Part shown: one piece after another, positions 1 through 9,327 of the stretch
Position numbering within the stretch: the first letter of the stretch is position 1
How the letters are laid out: each line of letters begins with the position of its first letter
Source: Gammaproteobacteria bacterium
Lineage (GTDB): Bacteria; Pseudomonadota; Gammaproteobacteria; Steroidobacterales; Steroidobacteraceae
DNA length: 64,000 nucleotides
Direction of reading: 5' to 3'
Assembly (NCBI GenBank): GCA_020029535.1
Contig: JAIBJM010000007.1
Location: 1 to 64,000 of the forward strand
The notes under the pieces: generated by a model
The model's database searches: none
What the model was told of the DNA's origin: nothing
The model's input: the letters and a program-made list of their open reading frames with translations, nothing else
Position numbers and translations under genes: made by a program

Positions 1-1
1 G

Positions 2-200
2 ATGCCAAGACCAGGACCGAGAACGACATACAAATACAGTGAGGAGTTCAAGGCGACCGCCGTTCGGTTGAGCCAGATCGCAGGAGTCGCGGTGCAGGAT
101 GTAGCCAACTCGCTTTATATTCATCCCTTCATGTTGTCGCTTTGGCGCAGGCAGGCTCGGGATGGAAAGATCGCGGTCAAAGCCGTGGCAGTGAAAAAAA
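2..200 (+). pseudogene. IS3-family transposase OrfA fragment
   Basis: The first ~65 residues carry the helix-turn-helix of IS3-type OrfA transposase subunits (YSEEFKATAVRL, then a VANSLYIHPFMLSLWRRQ-like recognition segment), which binds the IS ends. After about residue 65 the reading frame continues into sequence with no transposase character, and no OrfB (DDE catalytic subunit) follows. The window edge hides the left end. It is a truncated remnant, not an active element. The downstream gene starts only ~50 bases further on, so the break may mark an old insertion or deletion. Confidence 0.75.
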
Positions 201-252
201 GAGATCGCTGCAGAGCTCAAGGCATGCCGCCGAACATCATTGGAGCGCACAA

Positions 253-753
253 GTGCCCATCACACCGTTCCATTTCGGGCCAGGCGCTGCGTTGCATTCG
301 GCTGCGCCACGGCAGGTCAGTTTTCTGGCATTTTGCGCGGCGAATGTATTCGTAGATATGGAGCCTGCGTATTACCTGATCACCGGTCAGTTCCCGCTGC
401 ATCGGTTCTTTCACACGTACATCGGGGTGTCCATCGTCGTTGTCGCCACGATCGTGGTGTTTCTTGCCGCGCTCAGACCGGCTGCTTTGGTTCCGCTACC
501 AGACTTGTTCCTCTGGAAGCAGCTCACACTTCGACCGGTGGCCATTGGCGCTGCACTTGGCGGCTACTCGCACATTGTCTTGGATAGCATCATGCACAGT
601 GACATTCGGCCGCTTGCGCCATTCAGCGAAAGCAATGGACTGTTCCAGCTCATCTCGCTAAGTGCCTTGCACTGGCTGTGCCTGGGGGCTGGTATCGTCG
701 GCTTGACGGTGCTGGGAATACGAAAGGTGCTCAATGAAGAACGCGCGCGCTGA
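253..753 (+). CDS. small polytopic membrane protein, possible membrane-bound hydrolase
   Basis: The protein has 166 aa if it starts at GTG 253, which has GGAG seven bases upstream; the longer ORF from 142 is rejected because its first 37 residues are a shadow of the IS fragment. It opens with PITPFHFGPG and has several hydrophobic segments plus conserved-looking His and Asp residues (HRFFHTY, HIVLDSIMHSD). This resembles inner-membrane proteins annotated as metal-dependent hydrolases of the YdjM/PF04307 type, but the assignment is from memory. Function unknown; membrane location is clear from the sequence. Confidence 0.6.
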   Translation: MPITPFHFGPGAALHSAAPRQVSFLAFCAANVFVDMEPAYYLITGQFPLHRFFHTYIGVSIVVVATIVVFLAALRPAALVPLPDLFLWKQLTLRPVAIGAALGGYSHIVLDSIMHSDIRPLAPFSESNGLFQLISLSALHWLCLGAGIVGLTVLGIRKVLNEERAR

Positions 754-798
754 CATTTCCTTCCATATGACAGTCCATGGCTGCGCTTTGGTCTGCAC

Positions 799-1101
799 GT
801 GAAGTCAGGCATTAGTCCTCGCACAACCACCATGCGTTGGCTCGCTGTCGTCGCACTCATGCTGACTCACCTTGCACTTGTGGCCATAGTCGGTGCACTG
901 CCTGATGCCGTCGCGCCGATCATAGCCGGCACCATCTACTTGCCACTGTGGCCACTATCCGAAATTGGCATACCCGTCTTCTCACCTGCCGAGTCAGGCG
1001 GCTGGCCCGGCCCGAACGTTCTTGGCTGGCTCGTCTTCGTCGCCATCTGGTCGCTTCTCTGGTGGCTACTCGTCGCAGTCATCATCCGGGTCCGTTCGTG
1101 A
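799..1101 (+). CDS. hypothetical small membrane protein
   Basis: 100 aa from GTG 799, or 89 aa from an internal ATG at 832 (MRWLAVVAL), which begins directly at the first hydrophobic segment. Two long hydrophobic stretches (about residues 14-46 and 75-96) flank a Pro/Gly-rich loop, suggesting two or three membrane helices. No family recognised. It lies 45 bases after the preceding membrane protein on the same strand and may be cotranscribed. Confidence 0.45.
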   Translation: MKSGISPRTTTMRWLAVVALMLTHLALVAIVGALPDAVAPIIAGTIYLPLWPLSEIGIPVFSPAESGGWPGPNVLGWLVFVAIWSLLWWLLVAVIIRVRS

Positions 1102-1396
1102 CCAACGAACTCTTCAGGAGGCGTGCCTGGAGGCCGACACCCACACCACATGTCAATAGAGCCTGAGAAGAAAACATGGGATACGCGATTACGTAGTGTG
1201 CGGTTCGCGCGGCGGCGACGGAATTGCTTTCGCGCCTCGGTTTGTCGACTGCTGGCAGAAGCGAGGAGAATCCAGGTTCTCCACTCTACAGCCAAACTGA
1301 ACGCCCGGTCGGTTTCAAGCACGACGAGGACTACGGCTCAGTAGTTAAAGGAAACTTCGTTGTCTTCTCGAAAGACGATGAGAGGCAGGCAAAAAT
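1102..1396. other. non-coding stretch, nothing recognised
   Basis: Overlapping short ORFs on both strands lack a ribosome site or any family resemblance. A 17-base string also found near the IS110 5' leader occurs at 1136-1152 (see rejected items). Confidence 0.3.
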
Positions 1397-1723
1397 ATGC
1401 ATGCGAAGATTCATCCGACACACGCCAGAGTGACAAGGACGGCAATGCTGGCTTGCCTTGTGGTCACCATTGCAGCCTTCATTGCCGCCTTCTTCGTCGA
1501 GGACGTTATCTTGCACTGGTGCATCGTCATCGCCCTGATAAGCACCGCATTCTTTCTCTTGATCGTGGCGATGCGCGCCAAGATGTGCAGGTGTCCTCAA
1601 TGCAAATCCTGGCTCTTCAGGCAGGTCAAAGTAGATACTGACACGGAGCCAAGAGTGTTCATTTGCAGCACCTGCAACGTTGCCTGGAATTCAGGAGTCG
1701 TTCTCACATTCGGCGGAGACTGA
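1397..1723 (+). CDS. hypothetical membrane protein with C-terminal zinc-ribbon
   Basis: 108 aa. Two hydrophobic helices (about residues 16-37 and 39-58) are followed by a cytosolic tail with two Cys pairs, CPQC and CSTC, spaced as in a zinc ribbon. The ATG at 1397 is followed by basic residues consistent with an N-in topology. No named family recognised; metal binding is inferred from the Cys pairs. It stands alone with ~120 bases on its 3' side before the next gene. Confidence 0.5.
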   Translation: MHAKIHPTHARVTRTAMLACLVVTIAAFIAAFFVEDVILHWCIVIALISTAFFLLIVAMRAKMCRCPQCKSWLFRQVKVDTDTEPRVFICSTCNVAWNSGVVLTFGGD

Positions 1724-1846
1724 GCAGGTGCGGCCGACAGTGTCGGTGAGCAGTACGTCACATCACCTCTGATACAGCTGGCAACCAGTTCACAGAACCA
1801 CACCCGTTGCCCCGGTTGACGGGACCGGAAGACATAAAGTCGGGCG

Positions 1847-3121
1847 GTGATTCCGCGCATCCTCATCGTCGACGGCGATCCGCAGTACGCCCGCTGGCTG
1901 CGTCATCACGTCGAAAGCATATGGTCCGACGCCGACCCGGATTGCCGCAACCATGAGCAGCTCGAGGCGCAGCTGGGCACCCTGGCCACCGACTTCGATC
2001 TGCTGCTGTTGGGCGCGCAGTTCGGCACGCTGCCCGATGCCGACTGCGAAGGATTCGACTGGCTGCGCAAACTGCGCAAGCGCGCCGGTCTGCCACCGGT
2101 GGTGATCATCGCCACCGGTGGCAGCGAACTGACGGCCATCAAGGCGCTGCGGCTGGGCGCGGCCGACTATCTGCCACGCGATCTGCTGACGGCACCGCTG
2201 CTGGAGGCACGGCTGCGTAATGCATTGCTGCGCCATCAGAGCCGCAGCCGTCGACGGCAACGCCGCAAGCATGCGCGCCGCGAGACACGCGGTGCCAGTC
2301 CCGAACAGCTGCGCAGCCTGATCCCGGGTTATGCGCTGATCCGTCCGATCGGCGAATCATCGCGCGCCGCGGTCTGGCTGGCGCGCAGCGAGGCGCGCGG
2401 CAACACGGTGGCGCTGAAGATCAGCAAGCCCGCCACTACCGAGCATGACCAGCAGCTGTTCGCACGCGAATACGCCGCGCTCGGTGCGCTGCGCCACCCA
2501 TCGGTGGTCGACATCTACGACTACGGCATTCATGAGCATCGTGAATACCTGGCGATGGAGTACTTCCCTTGTGGCGACCTGAAGCAGCGGCTGCTGCATC
2601 CGATCACGCCAGCGCAGGCCATCGACCATGTACGGCGCATCGCGCTGGCGCTGCAGGCCGTGCACGGCGCCGGCCTGATGCATCGCGACCTGAAGCCGCC
2701 CAACATCATGTTGCGCGCAGACCGGTCCATCGTGCTGATCGACTTCGGTCTGGCGCGGTACGTGAACTCCACCACCAGCAACACCGCAGTGGGCGTGCTG
2801 CATGGTTCGCCCTACTACATGAGCCCGGAGCAGGTGCGCGGTCTGGTGCTGGACCAGCGCAGCGATCTGTACAGCCTGGGCGTGATCTTTTACGAGATGC
2901 TCAGCGGCCGGAAGCCCTATGTGGGCACCACGGCCATCGAACTGATGGAGCAGCACGTGGCCGGCAGGCGCACGGCGCTGCCGCCCGAACTGTCGCAGTA
3001 CGAAACTCTGCTGACGCCGCTGATGGCCGCTGAACGGGATGAACGCTTCCCTGACGCCAGCGTGCTGCTGGAAGCCATCGACACGCTGTTGCCGAGTACG
3101 GAGCTGGCCCATGCAGTCTGA
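1847..3121 (+). CDS. pseudo-receiver / serine-threonine protein kinase fusion
   Basis: 424 aa. Residues ~1-125 form a response-regulator receiver fold with the acidic pair at D9 and D11, but the phosphoacceptor position (LLLLG, G56) is Gly and the usual Lys of the DYLxKP turn is Arg, so it is probably not phosphorylated. Residues ~155-410 are a Hanks-type kinase with the Lys in VALKISK, the catalytic loop HRDLKPPN, the metal motif DFGLAR and an SPE in place of APE; these look active. No transmembrane segment, so cytosolic. Its 3' end overlaps the CheA-like gene by 11 bases, indicating translational coupling and a shared pathway. GTG start at 1847. Confidence 0.88.
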   Translation: MIPRILIVDGDPQYARWLRHHVESIWSDADPDCRNHEQLEAQLGTLATDFDLLLLGAQFGTLPDADCEGFDWLRKLRKRAGLPPVVIIATGGSELTAIKALRLGAADYLPRDLLTAPLLEARLRNALLRHQSRSRRRQRRKHARRETRGASPEQLRSLIPGYALIRPIGESSRAAVWLARSEARGNTVALKISKPATTEHDQQLFAREYAALGALRHPSVVDIYDYGIHEHREYLAMEYFPCGDLKQRLLHPITPAQAIDHVRRIALALQAVHGAGLMHRDLKPPNIMLRADRSIVLIDFGLARYVNSTTSNTAVGVLHGSPYYMSPEQVRGLVLDQRSDLYSLGVIFYEMLSGRKPYVGTTAIELMEQHVAGRRTALPPELSQYETLLTPLMAAERDERFPDASVLLEAIDTLLPSTELAHAV

Positions 3122-4130
3122 AACGGTGCACGACGCATTGCATGGCGAGCTGGTGCACACCCGCGCCGAACGCGACCTGTGCCGTGCGTTGCTGCTGATG
3201 GATCATGGCAGCAGCCAGCACTTCAAGCGTGAGGCGCGCACTGCCATCGAACGCATACCGGCGCTGCTGCGCGAACCGGCGCGGGAATCGGCCGCCTTCA
3301 AGTTCAAGCTGCAGCGCCTCAGCGGCGAGATGCAGCGCCTGCATGAACTGGCGCTGGAACTGCAGCTGCCGCCACTGGCCGAGCAGATCGAGACTGCCGA
3401 CACAGCGCTGCGGCGCCTGTGCGCACAACTGGAACCCACCGGGGACGATTTTCTGCCGGTGCTGCCGCTGTACGACGGACTGCTGAACACGCTGCGCACC
3501 GTATGCCCGCCCGAGCTCGAACTGGACCCGTCTGATGCCGATGATGCCAAGGCCAGTGCGTCCAGCCTCAGCCTGCGCTCTGTGCCCGGCAAGCTGGAAC
3601 TGGCGCTGCAGCAGCTGGCTGCGCAACTGGTCACTCAGCATCAGAAGGAACTGCGCTTGCTGGTGCGCGGCTTTGCCGACATTCCGGGCGAATGGCACAG
3701 CACACTGTTCGACGTGGCCAGCCAGCTGCTGCGCAACGCGGTCGAATATGGCATCGAAACACCCGAAGTGCGCAGCGCGGCGGGCAAGCCGGTCAGCGGC
3801 ACCGTCGAAGTCGAATTCACGGTGCGCGATCAGCTCATCGAGCTCAGCTTCCGCGACGATGGCCAGGGTCTGGATGCCGAGCGCATTCTCGACGCGGGCA
3901 TTTCACTGGGTCTGCTGTCGGCCGAATCCGACCGCGATGTGCGTCGTGCGGCCGGCCTTATCTTCCGCGCCGGACTCAGCACCGCAGTCGACCCGCAGGG
4001 CCGCGGCCACGGCATGCAGATCGTGCGCGACCGTATCCGCAAGCTCGGCGGGCAGATACAGATCTCAACCAAGAAGGGCCGCTACACCGTGGTCCGCGCC
4101 GATCTGCCACTGAATATTTCAGCGGCTTGA
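3111..4130 (+). CDS. CheA-like histidine kinase ATPase without a visible phosphotransfer domain
   Basis: 339 aa from ATG 3111; the ORF-track start at 3039 lies inside the kinase gene and is rejected. The C-terminal ~150 residues are a GHKL ATPase: N-box LLRNAVEYGIE, G1 box DDGQGL, G2 region GRGHGMQIVRDRI, ending as CheA ATPases do. The N-terminal part is helical and Leu-rich with no obvious HPt His motif and no P5/CheW domain. It may phosphorylate another protein, or act as a switch ATPase of the partner-kinase type. The overlap with the pseudo-receiver/kinase gene suggests they work together. ATP-binding fold is seen; substrate is unknown. Confidence 0.75.
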   Translation: MQSETVHDALHGELVHTRAERDLCRALLLMDHGSSQHFKREARTAIERIPALLREPARESAAFKFKLQRLSGEMQRLHELALELQLPPLAEQIETADTALRRLCAQLEPTGDDFLPVLPLYDGLLNTLRTVCPPELELDPSDADDAKASASSLSLRSVPGKLELALQQLAAQLVTQHQKELRLLVRGFADIPGEWHSTLFDVASQLLRNAVEYGIETPEVRSAAGKPVSGTVEVEFTVRDQLIELSFRDDGQGLDAERILDAGISLGLLSAESDRDVRRAAGLIFRAGLSTAVDPQGRGHGMQIVRDRIRKLGGQIQISTKKGRYTVVRADLPLNISAA

Positions 4131-4179
4131 CACATTTGCTGCATCCAGCTGCAATGCGCCCGGGAAGCCGGGGAATGGC

Positions 4180-5310
4180 ATGCATCTGGTTGATACGACT
4201 CTGTTCTTTTCTCCGACCAGCGGCGGTGTCCGGCGCTATCTGACCGCCAAGCACGACTGGCTGCATGCGCACACCGCGCATCGCCATTCGCTGCTGGTGC
4301 CGGGCGCGACCGATGAATTGAATCCCGGTGGCATCAGCACCGTGGCCGGCACCCGCGTGCCCGGCACCTTCAACTACCGCCTGCCGTTGTCGCCGCATAA
4401 CTGGACCCGCATGCTGGCCGCGCTGCAGCCCGACCTGATCGAAGTCGGCGACGTCTTCCATCCGGCCTGGTGCGCCGCGCGCGTGGCGCGCGAACGCGAC
4501 GTGCCGCTGGTGGCGTTCTTTCATTCCAATCTGCCGCAGATCATCGGCCGGCGCATGGGCTCGACGCTGGAAAGAGCTGTGGGCCGCTATGTCAGCTGGA
4601 TCTACGAGCGCTGCGATCTGCTGCTGGCACCGAGCCGGCTGATGTGCCAGTACCTGCGCGATCTGGGCGTGCGCCGCACCGCGCTGCAGCCGCTGGGCGT
4701 CGATGCCGAAATATTTTCACCAGCGCGACGCGTGCTGAATCTGCGTCGCGAACTGGGCCTGCCGGAAAAAACCCGTCTGCTGGCCTATGCCGGCCGCTTT
4801 TCCGGCGAGAAGAACATCCATGTGCTGCAGGGCGCGCTGGCGCGCCTCGGCCGTCCCTACCATCTGCTGCTGATCGGTGGCGGACGCTGTTCGCGTCCGG
4901 CCGCCAATGTCACCATGCTGCCCTATCGCCGCGACAGCATCGAGCTGGCGCAATGGCTGGCCTCGAGCGATGCGCTGGTGCATGCCGGCAGCAATGAAAC
5001 CTTCGGTCTGGTGGTGCTCGAGGCCATGGCCTGCGGCCGCCCGGTAGTGGGCACGCGCGCCGGCGCGGTGGCTGAACTGGTCGATGAGACGGTGGGGACG
5101 CTGGCCGCACCGAAGGACGAACGCAGCATGGCCGAAGCCATCGCCGCGCTGTACGACCGCAATCTGGAAGTGCTGGGCCATGCGGCCCGCCAGCGCGTGC
5201 TGGCGCGCCACACCTGGGCGCAGGCGTTGCAGCAGCAGTTGAATACCTACGCCAGCATCAGCGCGCGCGTGCGCAGCGGCATCGACGAAGTTCAGCGCGT
5301 CAGCGCGTAG
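4180..5310 (+). CDS. glycosyltransferase, family 4/GT-B type
   Basis: 376 aa retaining GT-B glycosyltransferase. The N-terminal Rossmann half has the acceptor-side GGVRRYL motif near residue 16; the C-terminal half has the nucleotide-sugar motif HAGSNETFGLVVLEAMACG with the EX7E pair typical of GT4. Such enzymes transfer mannose or glucose to lipids or glycans at the cytosolic membrane face; MgtA/PimB-like mannosyltransferases are the closest type by eye. It sits 50 bases after the CheA-like gene and converges with the WD40 gene, overlapping it by 19 bases at the 3' ends. The acceptor cannot be told from sequence. Confidence 0.85.
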   Translation: MHLVDTTLFFSPTSGGVRRYLTAKHDWLHAHTAHRHSLLVPGATDELNPGGISTVAGTRVPGTFNYRLPLSPHNWTRMLAALQPDLIEVGDVFHPAWCAARVARERDVPLVAFFHSNLPQIIGRRMGSTLERAVGRYVSWIYERCDLLLAPSRLMCQYLRDLGVRRTALQPLGVDAEIFSPARRVLNLRRELGLPEKTRLLAYAGRFSGEKNIHVLQGALARLGRPYHLLLIGGGRCSRPAANVTMLPYRRDSIELAQWLASSDALVHAGSNETFGLVVLEAMACGRPVVGTRAGAVAELVDETVGTLAAPKDERSMAEAIAALYDRNLEVLGHAARQRVLARHTWAQALQQQLNTYASISARVRSGIDEVQRVSA

Positions 5311-6311
5311 ATCGTCAGCACACCGCCGCGATCCGCTGCGGCCAGCAACTGGCCATTGTTCGACCAGCGCAGCACAGCGATTTCCTCGTCCAGCAGGTCG
5401 GCGTCCAGCGGTTCACGCGACAGCGCCGGTTGCCAGAGCAACAGACGCCGGTCACGCGCGCCGGACACGAAGTGTGGACCCTGTGGCTGGCACTGCAGTT
5501 GCGTCAGCCGTCCGGTGTGGCCACGCAACTGCAACGGCTCGCTGCCTTCGGGGCCACGCCCGCCAAAGTCCCAGATCACGATCTGATCATCGGCGGCGGT
5601 CACCAGCTGACGGCCACTGGCACTCCAGCCGGTGCAGGTCACCCTGGAACCATAACCCTTCATTTCGGATTGCGTGCCGGCAGCCAGATACCAGAAGTGC
5701 ACGCTGCCATCCTGCAGCCCCGAGGCCAGCACGCGGCCATCGGGGCTGAAGCTCGCGGTCAGGCAAGCGCCCTTCCAGGGATAGTCGCGCGATTGCGCAG
5801 GCACGGGCTGCACGCGATGCACGCGCGCGCCACCGTTGCCGACAGCGGCCAGTTCGCTGGACTTTGGCTTCCAGGCCAGCGCCGCGATGTTGCCGGCGTG
5901 TTCGCCCAACCTCATCTGCTCCGCGCCATCGGCGTCATACACAGTGATCTGCCGCCCCGTGGCCACCGCCAGCAGCTTGCCGTGACCGGCAAAGGCGATG
6001 CGTTCGCTCCATTCGGCCGCCGTGTGAATGACCCGGGCCTCTCGCGTGCGCGCGTCCCACAACCGCACTTCGCCATCCTGACCTGAGGTGGCGAAGCGGT
6101 TGCCGGCGCTCTGCCAGCTGATGGCCAGCGCGCCGCCGGCATGCGCGCCCAGTGTCTGCGTGGCGGCAGTGGCAACCTCGATCCATTGCACGCTGCCTTC
6201 GCCGCCCACCAGCACCAGCGCTGCGGCATCGGGCGACCAGGCTGCGTCCACCGGATAGTCATGCAGCTCAACACGAGCGCGGCGTGTGAGCCGCAGGCGC
6301 GGTGGACTCAC
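5292..6311 (-). CDS. WD40-repeat beta-propeller protein
   Basis: 339 aa made of about seven WD40-like blades, with recurring patterns such as [22 protein letters not shown] and [10 protein letters not shown] and the terminal WD/WY dipeptides. No signal peptide, so cytosolic. Beta-propellers of this kind are protein-binding scaffolds; no catalytic residues are visible. The start ATG overlaps the stop of the upstream cobW-type gene by four bases (ATGA), so the two are translationally coupled, pointing to a shared role in metal handling, though this is inference from context. Confidence 0.85.
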   Translation of the reverse strand: MSPPRLRLTRRARVELHDYPVDAAWSPDAAALVLVGGEGSVQWIEVATAATQTLGAHAGGALAISWQSAGNRFATSGQDGEVRLWDARTREARVIHTAAEWSERIAFAGHGKLLAVATGRQITVYDADGAEQMRLGEHAGNIAALAWKPKSSELAAVGNGGARVHRVQPVPAQSRDYPWKGACLTASFSPDGRVLASGLQDGSVHFWYLAAGTQSEMKGYGSRVTCTGWSASGRQLVTAADDQIVIWDFGGRGPEGSEPLQLRGHTGRLTQLQCQPQGPHFVSGARDRRLLLWQPALSREPLDADLLDEEIAVLRWSNNGQLLAAADRGGVLTIYALTR

Positions 6312-7681
6312 GAGACCACGCAGGATTCGAAGCCGGCCTCGAGTTCCTTGCGATCCAGATTGCGGCCGATGAACACCAGCTTGTTGCCGCGCGACTCGCT
6401 GCCCCAGGCGCGCTCGGGCCGGCCGTCGAAGATCATGTGCACGCCGTGAAACACATAGCGGCGCGCCTCGCCGTTGATGTTCAGCACGCCCTTCATGCGC
6501 AGGATGTCGGCACCGCGGCTTTGCAGCAGGTAGGACAGCCAGTCATTGACCTTGGCCGGATCCAGCGCGCGTTGATCGGCAATACCTACCGAGGTGATCT
6601 CGGCCTCATGATGATGCGAACCGAATTCGCTGGCGGCAATCGGTGCGTGCCCGTGCAGATGCAGTCCGAATTCTTCCGGCGCGTGCTCGATGAACAGCAC
6701 CCAGTGTCCTGCTTCCGGCAGCTGCAGCACGAACTCGTCGCCCGCGGTGAGTTGCAGGGCGCACAGCCGGCCCGGTGGCAGCGTTGCGCCACCCTGCACC
6801 GGCAGCGCTTCGCCGGCAAACACTTCGCTGGCAATACCCAGCAGCGCTTCGATGCCGGCTTCGCCCGGTGCAATGGCCTGCAGCGCCACCAGCTTCACCG
6901 ACAGCAAGGCGCCGGGAGCGTGCCCATGATCGTGTTGGTGGTGATGGCCGTGATCGTGGTGGTGATGCGCGCCGGTGTGCAGCAGATGGCGGCCCGCCGG
7001 CAGCTCGAAGCTGCCAGCCCATTCGTAGGGCCGCGGCGGTTCCAGGAAGCGGTTGTCGATGCCGACGGCGCGCGCCAGATCGAAGGCACCGACATTCAGC
7101 ACCTGGTCCAGCGGCAGGCTGGCATTCTGCGTGCGAACGATGCGCGCCGTGGCATTGATGGTGCGCAGGCGCCGTTCCACCTGCGCCAATGCGGCTTCGT
7201 CCACCAGATCGATCTTGTTCAGCAGCATCACGTCGGCGAAGGCCACCTGGTCGGCGGCAATCTGCACGCGCTCGAGCTGCTGGCCGATATGCCGCGCATC
7301 CACCAGCGTGACGATGGCGTCGAGAATGAAATCTTCCTTCAGATCTTCATCGACGAAGAAGGTCTGCGCCACCGGGCCCGGATCGGCCAGGCCGGTGGTT
7401 TCGATCAGCACATAGTCGAAACGGTCGCGGCGTTTGCGCAGCTGGCCCAGCACGCGGATCAGGTCGCCGCGCACCGTGCAGCAGATGCAGCCGTTGGCGG
7501 TCTCGAAGATTTCCTCCTGCGCGCCGATCACCAGCTCGTGATCGACACCCACCTCGCCGAACTCGTTCTCGATCACCGCAATGCGCTTGCCATGCTGCTC
7601 CGACAGGATGCGGTTCAGCAGCGTGGTCTTGCCGGAGCCGAGAAAGCCGGTCAGCACCGTCACTGGAATACGTGTAGTCAC
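6308..7681 (-). CDS. CobW/COG0523-family GTPase (putative zinc metallochaperone)
   Basis: 457 aa. G3E-class GTPase with Walker A GFLGSGKT at residues 12-19, the metal-binding CICC motif at 65-68, the base-recognition motif NKID, a His-rich linker ([16 protein letters not shown], about residues 220-240) and a CobW C-terminal domain. COG0523 proteins deliver metal, often Zn, to client proteins using GTP. The His-rich stretch and CXCC favour Zn or Ni over Co. Coupled to the WD40 gene downstream; four bases separate it from the small gene upstream, so this is one operon with the M50 protease. No Zur box was identified. Confidence 0.92.
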   Translation of the reverse strand: MTTRIPVTVLTGFLGSGKTTLLNRILSEQHGKRIAVIENEFGEVGVDHELVIGAQEEIFETANGCICCTVRGDLIRVLGQLRKRRDRFDYVLIETTGLADPGPVAQTFFVDEDLKEDFILDAIVTLVDARHIGQQLERVQIAADQVAFADVMLLNKIDLVDEAALAQVERRLRTINATARIVRTQNASLPLDQVLNVGAFDLARAVGIDNRFLEPPRPYEWAGSFELPAGRHLLHTGAHHHHDHGHHHQHDHGHAPGALLSVKLVALQAIAPGEAGIEALLGIASEVFAGEALPVQGGATLPPGRLCALQLTAGDEFVLQLPEAGHWVLFIEHAPEEFGLHLHGHAPIAASEFGSHHHEAEITSVGIADQRALDPAKVNDWLSYLLQSRGADILRMKGVLNINGEARRYVFHGVHMIFDGRPERAWGSESRGNKLVFIGRNLDRKELEAGFESCVVS

Positions 7682-7685
7682 TCAA

Positions 7686-8096
7686 TCACCTCGAACGGAA
7701 CCAGCGCAGCAGGGACGCCGCACCGGGTAAACGCAACAGGGTCAGCAGTGCAGCCCAGGCCGCGCGCTGCAGCGGCCTTGCCGCCGGCGGCAGCACCGCG
7801 GCATTGAAGGTCGCCGTCATCGGCCAATGCACCTGCACCGAACGCGCCGACAACAGCATGTCAATGCCGGGCGCCTGCAGCTGCCACCGCAGCGGCTCGC
7901 CCTGCAGCTCGAACAGCCGCACATCGCGCAGCGCGGCCAGCACCGGCGGCAGATTGCGGCCATTGATCCACACATGCAGCTCGCCGTCCGCTTCGGCGTC
8001 GCGGCCGTGCAGATGCAATTGTCCGCTGCCCGCAGCGCGCTGGCATTGCACCGGGCCGGCGAAAGCGGCCACCTGTCGCAGGGTTGATGCATTCAT
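7686..8096 (-). CDS. hypothetical protein
   Basis: 136 aa from ATG 8096, whose ATGA overlaps the stop of the M50 protease gene; the ORF-track start at 8147 is inside that gene. A central stretch with alternating hydrophobic residues (GQLHLHGRDAEADGELHVWI) looks like beta structure, and the C-terminus is Arg-rich with a hydrophobic helix that might sit against the membrane. No family recognised. Its placement between a metallochaperone GTPase and an intramembrane protease, with coupled starts, suggests a shared operon. Confidence 0.6.
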   Translation of the reverse strand: MNASTLRQVAAFAGPVQCQRAAGSGQLHLHGRDAEADGELHVWINGRNLPPVLAALRDVRLFELQGEPLRWQLQAPGIDMLLSARSVQVHWPMTATFNAAVLPPAARPLQRAAWAALLTLLRLPGAASLLRWFRSR

Positions 8097-8824
8097 GCGC
8101 TGCGCAGCGTCTCCACCTGCAGATGCGTCATGTAGGTCATCACGCACAGGAACACCAGCAGCAGCACGTAGTAGCTGCCATAGCGGATGCGCGCCTCGAG
8201 CGGCACCTCGTAATAGCGTGGATTGTGCTCGGGCACTTCGCGTCGCCAGGCGCTGCGCAGCGCGCCATAAATGGTGGGGGCCAGCAGGATCAGGATGATC
8301 AGGAACATCGGGCTGGGAATCAGCAGGAACACGCCCAGCAATATGGGCAGTCCGATCAGCCAGACGCGTGGCGAGAGAATGGCAACGATGCGTCCGCCAT
8401 CGAAGGGCGAGATCGGAATCAGGTTGAACAGGTTGAGGAAGAAGCCCGCGTAGGCCAGCGCCATCAGCAATGCGCTGCCCTGGTTCAGCGCCAGAGCCAG
8501 TGCCAGCACCGCGCCCAGCGTGCCGTAGAAAGGCCCGGCGAAGGCGATCTTCGCCTCCTGCTCCACGCTCAGCGGCTGTTCCTTCAGCTCGATCCAGGCG
8601 CCGACAAAGGGAATGAAGGTAGGCAAGCCCACATTCATGCCCAGGCGCCGCGCCACCACGTAGTGACCCATCTCGTGCACCAGCAGCAGCAGCACGAAGC
8701 CCACCGCGTACCAGATGCCGAAGATGAAGGCATAGACACCGATGGACAGCAGCATGGTGCCGCCCACCTTCAGCAACGGCCCCAGCTTGGCGGCGTTGAG
8801 CAGCAGGAACAGGATTTTCAGCAT
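8093..8824 (-). CDS. site-2-protease-like M50 metallopeptidase
   Basis: 243 aa from ATG 8824; the longer ORF to 9271 would read the methyltransferase gene out of frame and is rejected. It is a polytopic membrane protein with the zinc motif HEMGH at residues 50-54 in a hydrophobic segment and the third-ligand motif NLIPISPFDGG, the S2P hallmarks. There is no PDZ domain, unlike RseP, so it is of the short YwhC/YydH type that cuts membrane-spanning substrates. It overlaps the upstream gene by seven bases and the downstream gene by four. The substrate is unknown. Confidence 0.88.
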   Translation of the reverse strand: MLKILFLLLNAAKLGPLLKVGGTMLLSIGVYAFIFGIWYAVGFVLLLLVHEMGHYVVARRLGMNVGLPTFIPFVGAWIELKEQPLSVEQEAKIAFAGPFYGTLGAVLALALALNQGSALLMALAYAGFFLNLFNLIPISPFDGGRIVAILSPRVWLIGLPILLGVFLLIPSPMFLIILILLAPTIYGALRSAWRREVPEHNPRYYEVPLEARIRYGSYYVLLLVFLCVMTYMTHLQVETLRSA

Positions 8825-9327
8825 GGTTGCGAGCGGTCCATTTCCCACAGGCTGAGCGGCGCCTTGCGGCGCAGCCACATGCCCAGTCCCAGCGGCTCGA
8901 AGTGGCGCTGCAGCTGGCGGCGATACCAGGCGCCGGTGCGCAGTCCTTCGATCTCGTGCGTGCGCGACTGATCGCAGTTGTGCTGCCAGTCCTCGCTGGT
9001 CAGCGCGCCGAAGTACAGCGCGCCGCGACAGACCCGCGCCAGATTGTCGACGGCGCGGCGCGCCTCGGTGGCGTTCAGGTACTGCATGACGTCGTAGCAG
9101 ATCACCAGTTCGAAGCGCTCGCGCATGCGCAGATCCTGCAGCGCGCCCTGACGCCAGCCATAGCGCTTGCACAGGTACTCGCTGTATTCGAAACCGATGT
9201 ATTCGGCGCGTTTGAAATGGCGCAGCAGCGGAGCGCGCAGCAGGCTGGTAATAGGCTTGATCAAAGGCCATCGGGGGGTTTCCAGCCGGGTCTCGTGTAA
9301 CATGCCGGCCCCGGTCATTTTACCCAT
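8818..9327 (-). CDS. class I SAM methyltransferase-like protein lacking motif I
   Basis: 169 aa from ATG 9327, or 161 aa from ATG 9303. The middle shows post-I/II motifs of a class I methyltransferase ([11 protein letters not shown], then [13 protein letters not shown] for motifs II-III), but the glycine-rich SAM-binding motif I expected just before [12 protein letters not shown] is absent. Thus either the N-terminus is deleted or the protein no longer binds SAM. The start abuts rimO, which runs the other way from the next base, so no room exists for the missing part upstream. Likely a decaying gene that still heads the M50-cobW operon. Confidence 0.65.
   Translation of the reverse strand: MGKMTGAGMLHETRLETPRWPLIKPITSLLRAPLLRHFKRAEYIGFEYSEYLCKRYGWRQGALQDLRMRERFELVICYDVMQYLNATEARRAVDNLARVCRGALYFGALTSEDWQHNCDQSRTHEIEGLRTGAWYRRQLQRHFEPLGLGMWLRRKAPLSLWEMDRSQPC

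Noticed and set aside
5430-9300. Long plus-strand ORFs at 5430, 6302, 8084 and 8827 opposite the WD40-cobW-M50 operon.
   Set aside because: They mirror strong minus-strand genes, are rich in His/Gln/Arg typical of antisense frames in high-GC DNA, and match no family.
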